Shown here: positions 15,166 through 21,993 of the stretch, piece after piece
Layout: each line of letters opens with the position of its first letter
Numbering within the stretch: position 1 is the first letter of the stretch
Virus record (IMG/VR): IMGVR_UViG_3300032173_000019
Location: 1-36,488 of that record
From: a virus
DNA length: 36,488 nt
Strand: one strand, 5' to 3'
Notes under the pieces: generated by a model
What the model was told of the DNA's origin: nothing
The model's input: the letters and a program-made list of their open reading frames with translations, nothing else
Database searches by the model: none
Program-made: the position numbers and the translations under genes

Positions 15166-15374
15166 TTGTAGAACATTCCCGAAAGTGCGATTACCCGGAC
15201 ATGTAGTGGCAATCGTAGGAATTGAAGTTCTGCTCGATGTTGGGTTCTCCTTGCGGCCCTTTGCGTGTATCGCAGCATAAACGGGCTGACTGGTCTTGTT
15301 GATTTTGACTTGCGTTTAGAGAAGAGGTATCCAACGCAAAATATGAAACCTATTATCAAGATTGTCAAGGACAT
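15162..15374 (-). CDS. Small membrane protein
   Basis: 70 residues; AAGGAG lies 6 bases before the ATG. Residues 3-19 form a hydrophobic membrane segment followed by KRKSK, a pattern placing the tail in the cytoplasm. The remaining basic tail overlaps a second open frame (15191-15334, TTG start) that codes for a more protein-like Cys/Gln/Asn-rich 47-residue product. Both may be translated. Function unknown. Confidence 0.5.
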   Translation of the reverse strand: MSLTILIIGFIFCVGYLFSKRKSKSTRPVSPFMLRYTQRAARRTQHRAELQFLRLPLHVRVIALSGMFYK

Positions 15375-15383
15375 TGGGGCTCC

Positions 15384-15605
15384 TTAAATGTAGGAATGAT
15401 CGGCTATCAGGATGGGAGCACAGGAATGTCCGTAATGGCATACCCATCGTGCTACCCATCCATCGCGTTCATGTTGTAACTCGAAGTGGACGAATCCGCC
15501 GCAGCCACGGAAGCTATTTCCTGGACACTTCCTGCGGAATACAGATTGCGGCCAGACGTAGGAGCAGTGGTCTATGATTTCTCTTTTTGCTTTAGGCCCA
15601 ATCAT
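15384..15605 (-). CDS. Small Cys/His/Trp-rich early protein
   Basis: 73 residues; the start overlaps the end of the SSB-like gene by 14 bases, suggesting coupling. Pattern: DHCSYVWPQSVFRRKCPG, FRGCGGF, then RWVCHYGHSC at about 54-63. The Cys and His clusters suggest one metal site. No family recognised. Confidence 0.6.
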   Translation of the reverse strand: MIGPKAKREIIDHCSYVWPQSVFRRKCPGNSFRGCGGFVHFELQHERDGWVARWVCHYGHSCAPILIADHSYI

Positions 15606-16101
15606 CTTTTTCGGATTCTTCCTTGTTTGCAGGAACGGCCGGCTTAGCTTTTTGACTGCCGAATTTAAAGGAAGATGCCAAACTCGTTGCAGCCTCTTTA
15701 CTGGTGTAAAACGCCACGGAGTTTGACATCACATTCCCCTGGTTGGTTTTCTTATGGATGATTTTGGCTCCGTAAGTCTTGCCAACCAGTTTCTCTTTGA
15801 TACGGTTTCTGAACGCTTCGCTTTCGAAAAGGTCGGTGTCGCACTTCTCGGGTGGAACGGCTCCGATTTTGACCAGGAACCCAGCAAATTTCTGGATGCC
15901 AAACTCGTCGGAGCCGGTGCTCCAGCCGAAGTTCTCGAAGTGGAGAATGCCGTCACTCGGCCCCCCTTCGGCCCTGGCCGTGATTTTGGCAAGGTACTTG
16001 CCGTCGTCTTTTGCCTTGACCATGGCATCCTCAATGACAAACAGGTGGATGCCCTCTTCAACGGTTGGGAATTCCGACTCGAACTTTGGTACGATCTTCA
16101 T
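15592..16101 (-). CDS. DUF669-like single-stranded DNA-binding protein candidate
   Basis: 169 residues, with AAAGGAGGAAG before the ATG, which overlaps the previous stop (ATGA). A beta-rich central part contains DGKYLAKITARAE (33-45) and DGILHFENFGW (50-60). The C-terminus is a flexible Lys/Ala/Pro segment ending in an acidic, aromatic tip (KDDWA), a feature shared with SSB proteins. It stands in a recombination cluster beside a Sak4-like ATPase, where phages usually carry a DUF669-type SSB. The assignment is by pattern and context, not proven. Confidence 0.6.
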   Translation of the reverse strand: MKIVPKFESEFPTVEEGIHLFVIEDAMVKAKDDGKYLAKITARAEGGPSDGILHFENFGWSTGSDEFGIQKFAGFLVKIGAVPPEKCDTDLFESEAFRNRIKEKLVGKTYGAKIIHKKTNQGNVMSNSVAFYTSKEAATSLASSFKFGSQKAKPAVPANKEESEKDDWA

Positions 16102-16658
16102 ACTTCTTCCTCCTTTGTTGTATTTGACGCCTTTATGGCGTCATTGTACTGATCTTTGTTATTGGCCGGATTTAACGCTTTGATAATCGAACCTTGTAAT
16201 TCTGGAATTTTATCCATATGCTTCAATTGAATATGCTCTTTTGTTGCCACTGTTTTTCCTACCAAATCTGTTTTTATTCTTCTGAAGTCTAATTCTTCCA
16301 TTGCTATTCCGCCATATTTCCATTGAGGATCAATTGAAATACAAGCAATCCTTCTTCCGCCATCGGTTAACGCCCAGTAGAACTTGCAAGTATATTTCTC
16401 TTGGGCGTATTGAATAGCATAGTAAAGCTGATGTTGTACAATTTTACTCCATTCCTTGAAAATTCGCTTGCGTTCCCGTATTGGGAAATCCTGTATCGCT
16501 TCTGTTAGTTCATAGGCAATCGCTTGCGAAATTGTCTGGGGTTGTGCCTTACCGTAACTTTTACCATCAAGACTAACTGCTCCTTCATCCCTACATTTTG
16601 CCCAAATAACATCCCCAATTTTCTTGTACCATGCCAGTTGATTGTTCCTCTTATTCAT
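16098..16658 (-). CDS. Hypothetical protein in recombination cluster
   Basis: 186 residues, with GGGAGGAAG before the ATG. The N-terminal half is helical and basic, with aromatic helices around 65-90. The middle has a strand-rich stretch (CKFYWALTDGGRRIACISID) and the C-terminus is charged. The stop overlaps the SSB-like start, so it is coupled with it. It may be an annealing-accessory protein given its place, but I do not recognise a family. Confidence 0.6.
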   Translation of the reverse strand: MNKRNNQLAWYKKIGDVIWAKCRDEGAVSLDGKSYGKAQPQTISQAIAYELTEAIQDFPIRERKRIFKEWSKIVQHQLYYAIQYAQEKYTCKFYWALTDGGRRIACISIDPQWKYGGIAMEELDFRRIKTDLVGKTVATKEHIQLKHMDKIPELQGSIIKALNPANNKDQYNDAIKASNTTKEEEV

Positions 16659-16660
16659 TG

Positions 16661-17632
16661 TTACTTCCTCCCTTCCAGCAACTTGTTCTTCTCTGGAATT
16701 TTCTCCAGCAGATTCTTAATACCTCCTATCTCCGAATAGAAATCATACAATAGATGTCGCTGGGCAAACTGCAGGTAATCGGTTAACCGAGAAAGATATG
16801 TCCTAACCTGGGCCATTAATTTTACCAGCTCTTCCAGTCTTACATTTAGGTCTGGAGGCTGTTCAGGCTTCTTTTTTGGGGTTGGCTTAAGAACCGCTAC
16901 CGTATCTGTAATATAATCTTTGATGTGATCTCTACCAATTTCTTCAGTAATAATCTTTTGGGCTAACTGCTTTTGACGATGCTTGGGTATATCATGTTCT
17001 TTAACAGCATCTCTAAACTCTCTTGCTTGGCTAAGTCTATCAAACACCTTTACCGCTTCAATATCTATCTTGCCCTTTTCACTGTCCTCTAAGGCACTCA
17101 ATGCCTCTTGAACCATCCATTGCTTCCAGGGGGAGCCGAGGAATTTGAGAATTGTATCTCGACCAACACCTTTTGCTTTAATGCTTCTAAACGCAGGCTC
17201 AGAATCAACCTCTGGAAAGTTAGGTCTGATACATTTATCAGACCTAAATTCCTCGTAATTATTACATTTTGCCAATTCACCATCCAGGAATTCCTTGACG
17301 GCCCTTACCGTCTCGATGACCACGGCTGGAGCCGTTTTCCAGGAATCCAGGTTCTCGTTAGCCATGATACGGATCATTGTGGCATCGTCAATGTCCCGCA
17401 CTGGAAGTTCGGCCTCCTTAATGTTCAACTCCTTCAGTGCCATCAGCCGGTGATGACCATAGGCAATCTGGTAGTTGCCTTTTTCCTCCGGTTTGGGCCG
17501 TACAAGGAGATTATCCCAAAAGGATGTTTGGGAGATTGATTGTTTCAATGATTCGACCTTTTCCCTGTTAATGGGATAGTCTTTTATGTTTCGGAACGGG
17601 TTGGGTTCGAGATGGTTTATTGGTATCCTCAT
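16661..17632 (-). CDS. ParB/Spo0J-type protein
   Basis: 323 residues. The N-terminus has NPFRN (11-15) and the ParB box variant YGHHRLMAL (58-66), the CTP-binding/nuclease-like domain of ParB. A middle helical part around 125-215 could be a helix-turn-helix; the C-terminus (about 265-323) is heptad-like and could dimerise. In phages, ParB-domain proteins occur near replication genes as DNA-binding or nuclease factors. No ParA is present, so plasmid-style partition is unlikely. Only 3 bases separate it from the ATPase gene. Confidence 0.8.
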   Translation of the reverse strand: MRIPINHLEPNPFRNIKDYPINREKVESLKQSISQTSFWDNLLVRPKPEEKGNYQIAYGHHRLMALKELNIKEAELPVRDIDDATMIRIMANENLDSWKTAPAVVIETVRAVKEFLDGELAKCNNYEEFRSDKCIRPNFPEVDSEPAFRSIKAKGVGRDTILKFLGSPWKQWMVQEALSALEDSEKGKIDIEAVKVFDRLSQAREFRDAVKEHDIPKHRQKQLAQKIITEEIGRDHIKDYITDTVAVLKPTPKKKPEQPPDLNVRLEELVKLMAQVRTYLSRLTDYLQFAQRHLLYDFYSEIGGIKNLLEKIPEKNKLLEGRK

Positions 17633-17635
17633 ATT

Positions 17636-18445
17636 TTACTTTCCTTTCCCCTGTAGGATTGACATTATTTTTGCAAAGTCTAAAGGGGCTGGGCCGTACT
17701 TCGCGGTCTTTTCGTAAATATCGCTTGAGCTACAGCGTGCCAGGAAGGTATCTCCTTCTTGGTCTTCCAGGGATACGAATCCTACCCGGGCTTGAATGGG
17801 TTTCCCATCGGAATAGGTGAATGGCTTGGTGACATACCCGATGAAGTCGAAGAGGCCGTGGAGTAGGCGGGGGAATGCGGCGCCCTGGAGGTAGGGGGCG
17901 GTTCTGATGCCTCCGCCATACCTTCGGTAGCCTTCCTGGGTATCAATGGACGTGGCTACCACTACCAGGCCATACTTGGTGAATGATGTTAGTAGCCTCG
18001 TGGTTCTGAGCATGAGGCTGTTGAGCACGTCCCAGTCTGGCTTTTCCAGCCTTGTTCGGTCAATGATTCCCCGGTAATCATCCTTGGATACCCGTTCGGC
18101 CTTCCTTGCGTCTTCCAGCTCGGCCTTGAAGTTGGATTGGCCAAAGGTCAAGCCGTCGAAGAAGATGGTCTTGTAGGGCAACTTGCCTTCCTGGGCTTGG
18201 CCAAGCAGGTCATTCAGGAATTCCCCGAGGTCATCGAAAGAATCGGGCTGGTAGTAATCGATTTTCAGACCTTCTGGGAGCCCGATTTGCAAATGCACCA
18301 ATCTCGGGTCTTTCTCCTCCACGTTGATGAAGCAGATAGGCCCTGGGCATGTCAGGGTTGATCCAGTCTTGCCGCACCCGGTGGGGCCGTAGATTAGGAA
18401 GCTGGCCCCTATGTTGCTTTGGTCTAATTGCTCAAGCTTTTTCAT
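17636..18445 (-). CDS. Sak4-like RecA-fold ATPase (recombination mediator)
   Basis: 269 residues from ATG 18445, chosen because GGAAGGAGAC lies 5-6 bases upstream; a longer open frame reaching 18703 runs over the nuclease gene. GPTGCGKT (20-27) is Walker A and IFFDGLT (94-100) is Walker B; a VVVATSID strand follows at about 170-177 as sensor. Size, motifs and the adjacent exonuclease and SSB-like gene fit Sak4, the phage RecA-core annealing or strand-exchange ATPase. The start overlaps the nuclease stop by 14 bases. Confidence 0.75.
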   Translation of the reverse strand: MKKLEQLDQSNIGASFLIYGPTGCGKTGSTLTCPGPICFINVEEKDPRLVHLQIGLPEGLKIDYYQPDSFDDLGEFLNDLLGQAQEGKLPYKTIFFDGLTFGQSNFKAELEDARKAERVSKDDYRGIIDRTRLEKPDWDVLNSLMLRTTRLLTSFTKYGLVVVATSIDTQEGYRRYGGGIRTAPYLQGAAFPRLLHGLFDFIGYVTKPFTYSDGKPIQARVGFVSLEDQEGDTFLARCSSSDIYEKTAKYGPAPLDFAKIMSILQGKGK

Positions 18446-19400
18446 TACTTGTCTCCTTCCTTTTATATAATTCCTCGCTGATTGCTCCCGATTCGCAAGC
18501 CGGCAGGAACTCGCAGGGGCCTGGCATGAAGCAGGCCGTTCGGTATGATGTTGGGTAAAAGAGCCTTTCGGCATCGATCTCCTCGGTGATCCTGGTAATC
18601 CTGTCACGGTGGGCGTCAAGATCGAACTCGTTCCTCCAGTAGTTGACATCATTGATATAATGCCGTGGTCTTCTGCCAACGTCAATGCTGATCCGCTTAG
18701 CATACTCTTCGATGGGTTCTTTTTTCCCCAGTCTAATAGATGGTACAGTGATTAGCCTGACCGTAATTCTTTGCAGCTCCCGGAGCATCAGGAAATAGGT
18801 TGACAGTTGATCTTCCAAGACCCATTTGCTATAGCCATCCGGCCTCCCCGTATATTTGAACTCGTATGCTATAGCATCAATGTACAAGTCCAGCTTGCCG
18901 GTAAGATACCATCCATTGTCCAAGTCCAGGTTGGCTTCCTTCTGAGCGATTCCTTTCATCTCGCCGTAGGCGGATGCGGAGTAATACTCCAGGAGGCTGT
19001 ACAGCCCGGTCAGCTCCTGGAGCTTGTAGCTATCCTCCTCGTCTTGGACGTGTAGGCCTTGGATATAGGACGTGATGATAGGCTTCCAGCCATCTCCGGT
19101 ATGTATGGCATCGAAGCATTGGGAAGCAATATCTCCCATCATCATACGGATTGGTTTCTCGATCATCTCGTATTCCCTGGACAGCTTCCATCTCTTCCGG
19201 CAGGCCGTCCAGGTCACAAGCTGGCTGTAGCTGATATGCTTGGCAATGCTTTCCTGGGTTGCCTCCACGTTATTGACAGTACCCATTTTCCTCTGGAGGT
19301 ATTCGGGACAGACAAACTCGCTACGGAGTTTGCATGTACCACCCTTGATGTAGTGTCTACAGGGCTTTACGCTCCTATCTATCTTGGGACAGATGTCCAT
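18432..19400 (-). CDS. PD-(D/E)XK exonuclease (Cas4/RecB-like)
   Basis: 322 residues from ATG 19400, with AAGGAGG 4-5 bases upstream. ISYSQLVTWTACRKRW (56-71) is the typical start of the RecB-like fold. GKLDLY (168-173, D171), YEFK (179-182) and QLSTY (198-202) give the D...ExK and Q-x3-Y motifs. An N-terminal Cys/His cluster (C14, C23, C31) and two or three C-terminal Cys residues could hold a metal site, as in Cas4/AddB-like nucleases. With the Sak4-like ATPase it probably forms a recombination pair that resects ends for annealing. Confidence 0.82.
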   Translation of the reverse strand: MDICPKIDRSVKPCRHYIKGGTCKLRSEFVCPEYLQRKMGTVNNVEATQESIAKHISYSQLVTWTACRKRWKLSREYEMIEKPIRMMMGDIASQCFDAIHTGDGWKPIITSYIQGLHVQDEEDSYKLQELTGLYSLLEYYSASAYGEMKGIAQKEANLDLDNGWYLTGKLDLYIDAIAYEFKYTGRPDGYSKWVLEDQLSTYFLMLRELQRITVRLITVPSIRLGKKEPIEEYAKRISIDVGRRPRHYINDVNYWRNEFDLDAHRDRITRITEEIDAERLFYPTSYRTACFMPGPCEFLPACESGAISEELYKRKETSNEKA

Positions 19401-19570
19401 CAATCCTCCTTGCTGGCCTTATAGCCTGTCGATGTTGCGGTGTGTCCACGTTTCGGCGTCGTCGCGTATTTGCGACAGCGGCGATCCCGTCGACAGAGCC
19501 ATGTCACGCGGCGACAACCAATGCACGTTCCTTTCAACCGGTAGTAGGCGTCAGGATTCTCGACATTCAT
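19400..19570 (-). CDS. Small Cys-rich basic protein
   Basis: 56 residues from ATG 19570, with AGGA 8 bases upstream; in-frame ATGs at 19576 and further upstream have poorer spacing. CIGC and C-x5-C elements (CIGCRRVTWLCRRDRRC) suggest a small zinc knuckle on a strongly basic protein. The stop shares a base with the nuclease start, so translation is coupled. Confidence 0.6.
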   Translation of the reverse strand: MNVENPDAYYRLKGTCIGCRRVTWLCRRDRRCRKYATTPKRGHTATSTGYKASKED

Positions 19571-19628
19571 AAGCATATTCCTATCAGGTTTACAATTCCC
19601 GGAATCGAGTCGCAAGTGACCCATGGAA

Positions 19629-19904
19629 TTATTCTTCTTCCTCGCTCTCTTTTTGCTTCAGGAGCTTTTTTACATTTTCCTCGCATTCCATGGAACATAC
19701 CCAAATATCATCATCCCCATCTTTTATCCAGTATCCTTCATATTCATACATACTATCTTCTCCACAGTATTTGCAGAGTCCCATCTTAGCCATTTTATCC
19801 TCCATTAGCTCCTGGAGCAGTTCTCTTTTCCTTTGGCCGGCTTCCAGGGCCAGTCTCCGAAATTCCTTTTGTACCTCGTTTTTGAAAAATTCCATGGCGT
19901 TCAT
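19629..19904 (-). CDS. Small zinc-ribbon protein with helical flanks
   Basis: 91 residues; GGAGG lies before the ATG. A helical N-terminus (MEFFKNEVQKEFRRLALEAG) is followed by LCKYCGEDS (about 43-51) and WVCSMECEE (about 67-75), two C-x2-C / C-x3-C knuckles. The tail is Lys/Glu-rich. Probable metal-binding regulatory or host-interaction protein. Confidence 0.7.
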   Translation of the reverse strand: MNAMEFFKNEVQKEFRRLALEAGQRKRELLQELMEDKMAKMGLCKYCGEDSMYEYEGYWIKDGDDDIWVCSMECEENVKKLLKQKESEEEE

Positions 19905-19925
19905 ATTTGTCCTCCCCGTATCCCT

Positions 19926-19991
19926 TCAGAATATCTCCCAGAATTGGATCAGGCCATACAGTATTGCTCCTCCTACCATCACGCCGATCAC
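19926..19991 (-). CDS. Possible 21-residue hydrophobic peptide
   Basis: GTG 19991 overlaps the stop of the preceding small gene (GTGA), and AAGG lies 4-5 bases upstream. It encodes IGVMVGGAILYGLIQF followed by WEIF, one complete hydrophobic span. It ends 21 bases before the start of the next gene. Coupling and composition favour translation, but it is too short to be certain. Confidence 0.4.
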   Translation of the reverse strand: MIGVMVGGAILYGLIQFWEIF

Positions 19992-20095
19992 AAATCCTTC
20001 TCCCCATGCTTGGCGCAGATGCAGAGTCCGGCGATGAGAAGTCCCAGGAAAGCTCCTATGAAAATGCCAATTATGATTCCCGTTATGATTCCCAT
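19988..20095 (-). CDS. 35-residue single-span membrane peptide
   Basis: ATG 20095, with GAAGG about 9 bases upstream. It encodes a glycine- and isoleucine-rich helix (residues 2-27) with GxxxG-type spacing, two Cys residues, and the tail CAKHGEKDL. It is a plausible small inner-membrane effector or toxin-like peptide. The gene lies between two zinc-ribbon genes and overlaps both neighbours. Confidence 0.5.
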   Translation of the reverse strand: MGIITGIIIGIFIGAFLGLLIAGLCICAKHGEKDL

Positions 20096-20268
20096 TCCCG
20101 TTCACCTTCTCTCTCCTTTCCAGTGAGGAAGAAATAGTCCTCGGCCATCAGACTATCGATCCTCTGGCATTGAGGACAGAAAAAAGACACGGCTACAAGG
20201 ACACCGTGATTTTCTGTCCTGGCGATTATTTTCATTGGATTGCCGCATTTAGGGCATGGAATCTTCAT
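20083..20268 (-). CDS. Small zinc-ribbon protein
   Basis: 61 residues; GAGGGTGT precedes the ATG. CPKCGNPM (5-12) and FCPQCQRI (30-37) form a classic C-x2-C...C-x2-C ribbon, followed by a Glu/Arg-rich tail that overlaps the start of the next tiny gene. Probable metal-binding early protein. Confidence 0.7.
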   Translation of the reverse strand: MKIPCPKCGNPMKIIARTENHGVLVAVSFFCPQCQRIDSLMAEDYFFLTGKEREGEREWES

Positions 20269-20274
20269 ACACCC

Positions 20275-20475
20275 TCAATTCTGTATTTTATCGCCCTCTA
20301 CACGATTGATTTTGCCCCTAAAAACCCTCTTTGGGTTGGGGTACGGGTCTTTGCCTTGCCTGAAATCGTATAGGGCGCATTTGGGGGCTGTGCAACTCAG
20401 CACTTCCTGCCTATTGCCACCCATACAATCAAGGCAAAACATGCGGATTTGTTTTAGAATTTTAGCTTTAGTCAT
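20275..20475 (-). CDS. Small Cys-rich phage protein
   Basis: 66 residues; AAAGGAAAC precedes the ATG. The pattern IRMFCLDCMGGNRQEVLSC, then PKCALYDFRQGK, is a widespread small phage protein type ('IRxxCxxC.GG....V..C....CpLY.fR.G'). It probably binds one zinc ion. The function is unknown, usually early. Confidence 0.75.
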   Translation of the reverse strand: MTKAKILKQIRMFCLDCMGGNRQEVLSCTAPKCALYDFRQGKDPYPNPKRVFRGKINRVEGDKIQN

Positions 20476-20516
20476 TGGGTTTCCTTTGACCTTTGCCTCC
20501 CCGTTGTTATGAATCT

Positions 20517-20575
20517 GGCCCCCCTGTTGCAGGTGGGGAGAACCTCCCTGGCTGGATGCCAGGGTCAGGGGGGCC
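20517..20575 (-). ncRNA. Structured intergenic RNA element
   Basis: GGCCCCCCTG (20517-20526) pairs perfectly with CAGGGGGGCC (20566-20575). Inside it, CCCTGGC (20546-20552) pairs with GCCAGGG (20558-20564). An alternative hairpin, GGGAG (20536-20540) with CTCCC (20544-20548), shares bases with that inner stem. There is no T-run on the minus strand, so it is not an ordinary terminator. It lies in the leader of the downstream gene at 20475. It may be an attenuator, processing site or small RNA. Confidence 0.55.
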
Positions 20576-20596
20576 AGGGAATTTGGTCGATCACCC

Positions 20597-20806
20597 TCAT
20601 TTTCCTTCCTGAACGATTTTCTTCAACCGCAGATAGGCTTCTTGCGGCGTCGCGAAAAATTCAGGCAGGATTTCGTAGTCTGTCGTGAACCTGATCGTTG
20701 AGCCGAATGCCAGGTTCACTCCTCTGGAAGATATGAAGTCCTGGGCTATCTCCCACTTGTCCGTGCCACTCTTTTTTACGAGCCTATAATCTCCGTATGT
20801 CGCCAT
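20597..20806 (-). CDS. Small hypothetical early protein
   Basis: 69 residues; GGGGAGGGGAG lies before the ATG. Beta-rich start (YGDYRLVKKSGTDKWEIAQD), then a helix at the end (TPQEAYLRLKKIV). Looks like a small single-domain alpha/beta protein. No family recognised. A 5-bp CCTGG/CCAGG hairpin precedes its ribosome site. Confidence 0.6.
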   Translation of the reverse strand: MATYGDYRLVKKSGTDKWEIAQDFISSRGVNLAFGSTIRFTTDYEILPEFFATPQEAYLRLKKIVQEGK

Positions 20807-20849
20807 TTTTTTCTCCCCTCCCCTTTACCCTGGGGGCCAGGTGATTGGA

Positions 20850-21239
20850 TTAGAACTCGGTTGCGACGATGTCGATGAAGGATGACATACTGTCCCTCTT
20901 CCCTTTGGCTATTTTTATCTTTTCTCCTTCAGGGGAAAGACGATATGCAGAAATACTATTGTCGCAAACCTCTACGATCACGCTCCCCGCGGGTAGCTTG
21001 TGCTCGGCTTCGATTTTGAGGAAGTCTCCCTGGAAGGCGTAGCCATTGGTTTGGGTCGTGTCTACGCCGGTGACCACCTTGGCCCAGTGCGCATACTTCC
21101 GAAGGTGGTAACTAGCACTACCCTTGCAGCTGTGTGTGTATAGCACTAGTTGATTTTTTTGTCTGTTCGCAATCTCTTCTGAGATTGTCATTTTTAGCCT
21201 ATTAAGCTCTTCCATACTCATGGTTTGCAGATTTTCCAT
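20850..21239 (-). CDS. Hypothetical early protein
   Basis: 129 residues; AAAGGGGG lies upstream of the ATG. The N-terminus (1-28) is a charged helix; the remainder is beta-rich, with HSCKGSASYHLRKYAHWAK and SVIVEVCDNS segments. No recognised family. Being near the start of the leftward operon, it is likely among the first proteins made. Confidence 0.6.
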   Translation of the reverse strand: MENLQTMSMEELNRLKMTISEEIANRQKNQLVLYTHSCKGSASYHLRKYAHWAKVVTGVDTTQTNGYAFQGDFLKIEAEHKLPAGSVIVEVCDNSISAYRLSPEGEKIKIAKGKRDSMSSFIDIVATEF

Positions 21240-21267
21240 TTTATTTTATCCCCCTTTCGTTTGATGG

Positions 21268-21489
21268 TTACTGATCTTCCCATTTCCCCTCCTCAGAAAG
21301 AACGGTTTCTTCGCCGGCATGAAGTCTGCCGTAACAGTTGCAGGGCATGTCTGGCGGGTGGCCGCACCGAACATATCTCCCGTTTTTCACCCATGCCTGG
21401 CGAATGTCATCATATCCCTCCCATAGCCGAAAGCAATCATATCCCGTCCAGGCCCTTGCGTTTACATATATTTCTCTTGATGTTCTCAT
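21268..21489 (-). CDS. Small Trp/Tyr/Cys-rich early protein
   Basis: 73 residues from ATG 21489, preceded by AGGGTAGGA and overlapping the previous stop (ATGA). It contains WTGYDCFRLWEGYDDIRQAW and RCGHPPDMPCNCYGRLH; the Cys/His residues could form one metal site. No family recognised. Confidence 0.6.
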   Translation of the reverse strand: MRTSREIYVNARAWTGYDCFRLWEGYDDIRQAWVKNGRYVRCGHPPDMPCNCYGRLHAGEETVLSEEGKWEDQ

Positions 21490-21710
21490 TTTCCTACCCT
21501 CTCCCCTTCTTCGCTCAAAGAAACAATACATTCTGGATTCAGCTCCTGGATTTTCTTCAGAACATTCATGGCTGGCATCGCCGCCGTGTATGGCGTCGGA
21601 AGAATCGTACTTCCGAACAGAGATTGGATGGTGGGGTCATCTACGAACTCTACCGCCCATCCCTGAGCGTTCCTAAAGATCCGAAGCGACTTCTTTTTTC
21701 TTGTATCCAT
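21486..21710 (-). CDS. First protein of the leftward operon, hypothetical
   Basis: 74 residues from ATG 21710, preceded by GGGGGGAAG; a longer frame reaching 21737 is less well placed. Basic N-terminus, then WAVEFVDDPTIQSLFG and a helical C-terminus. It has no recognised function. It is the first clear gene after the leftward promoter, about 345 bases from the predicted transcription start. Confidence 0.55.
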   Translation of the reverse strand: MDTRKKKSLRIFRNAQGWAVEFVDDPTIQSLFGSTILPTPYTAAMPAMNVLKKIQELNPECIVSLSEEGERVGK

Positions 21711-21854
21711 TATTTTTCTTCCCCCCTTCTCTTCCATCTCTTTTTCCCCCTTTCGTTTTTGCAGGATTTTTTTGACCTTCTATAACGGAGAGGTGAGAAA
21801 TTCGTGCCAAAACCTGTGTATATCTCCACCACAACCCTTGAAATTCATGTTGAA

Positions 21855-21887
21855 TTCCTGTGGAAATCCTGTGGAATTCCTGTGGAA
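21855..21887. repeat. Three tandem 11-bp iterons with DnaA-box-like core
   Basis: Three head-to-tail copies of (T/A)TCCTGTGGAA with an exact 11-base period. Read on the minus strand each contains TTCCACA, matching 7 of 9 bases of the DnaA box consensus TTWTNCACA. A separate ATATACACA (minus strand, 21815-21823) matches 8 of 9. The 11-base period places copies on the same face of the helix. Confidence 0.6.
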
Positions 21888-21909
21888 TTTAGTCTGCAAT
21901 GATTGAAAA

Positions 21910-21993
21910 CTATTGGCTTTTTTGAAATTGTCCACCAACTTTAGCTATATTTTTTCCCCATGCCAAAAATATTTTTTCCCCAATGATTTCCAT
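21910..21993 (-). CDS. Possible 27-residue leader peptide
   Basis: ATG 21993 to TAG 21910 in the leftward leader. It encodes a 27-residue amphipathic, lysine-rich peptide (starts MEIIGEKIFLAWGK). Only a weak GGA ribosome site. It could be a leader peptide or chance. Confidence 0.22.
   Translation of the reverse strand: MEIIGEKIFLAWGKNIAKVGGQFQKSQ
21947..21982. repeat. Direct repeat ATATTTTTTCCCCA, 22-bp period
   Basis: Identical 14-base copies at 21947-21960 and 21969-21982, starts 22 bases apart, i.e. about two helical turns. They lie in the leader downstream of the leftward promoter and beside the iterons. Possible protein-binding sites. Confidence 0.5.

Noticed and set aside
18446-18703. 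N-terminal extension of the Sak4-like ATPase
   Set aside because: Lies on top of the nuclease gene in another frame; ATG 18445 has a strong ribosome site.
21225-21785. 186-codon plus-strand frame opposite the first early genes
   Set aside because: Antisense shadow, Pro/Ser/Phe-rich, crosses the early leader; no ribosome site.
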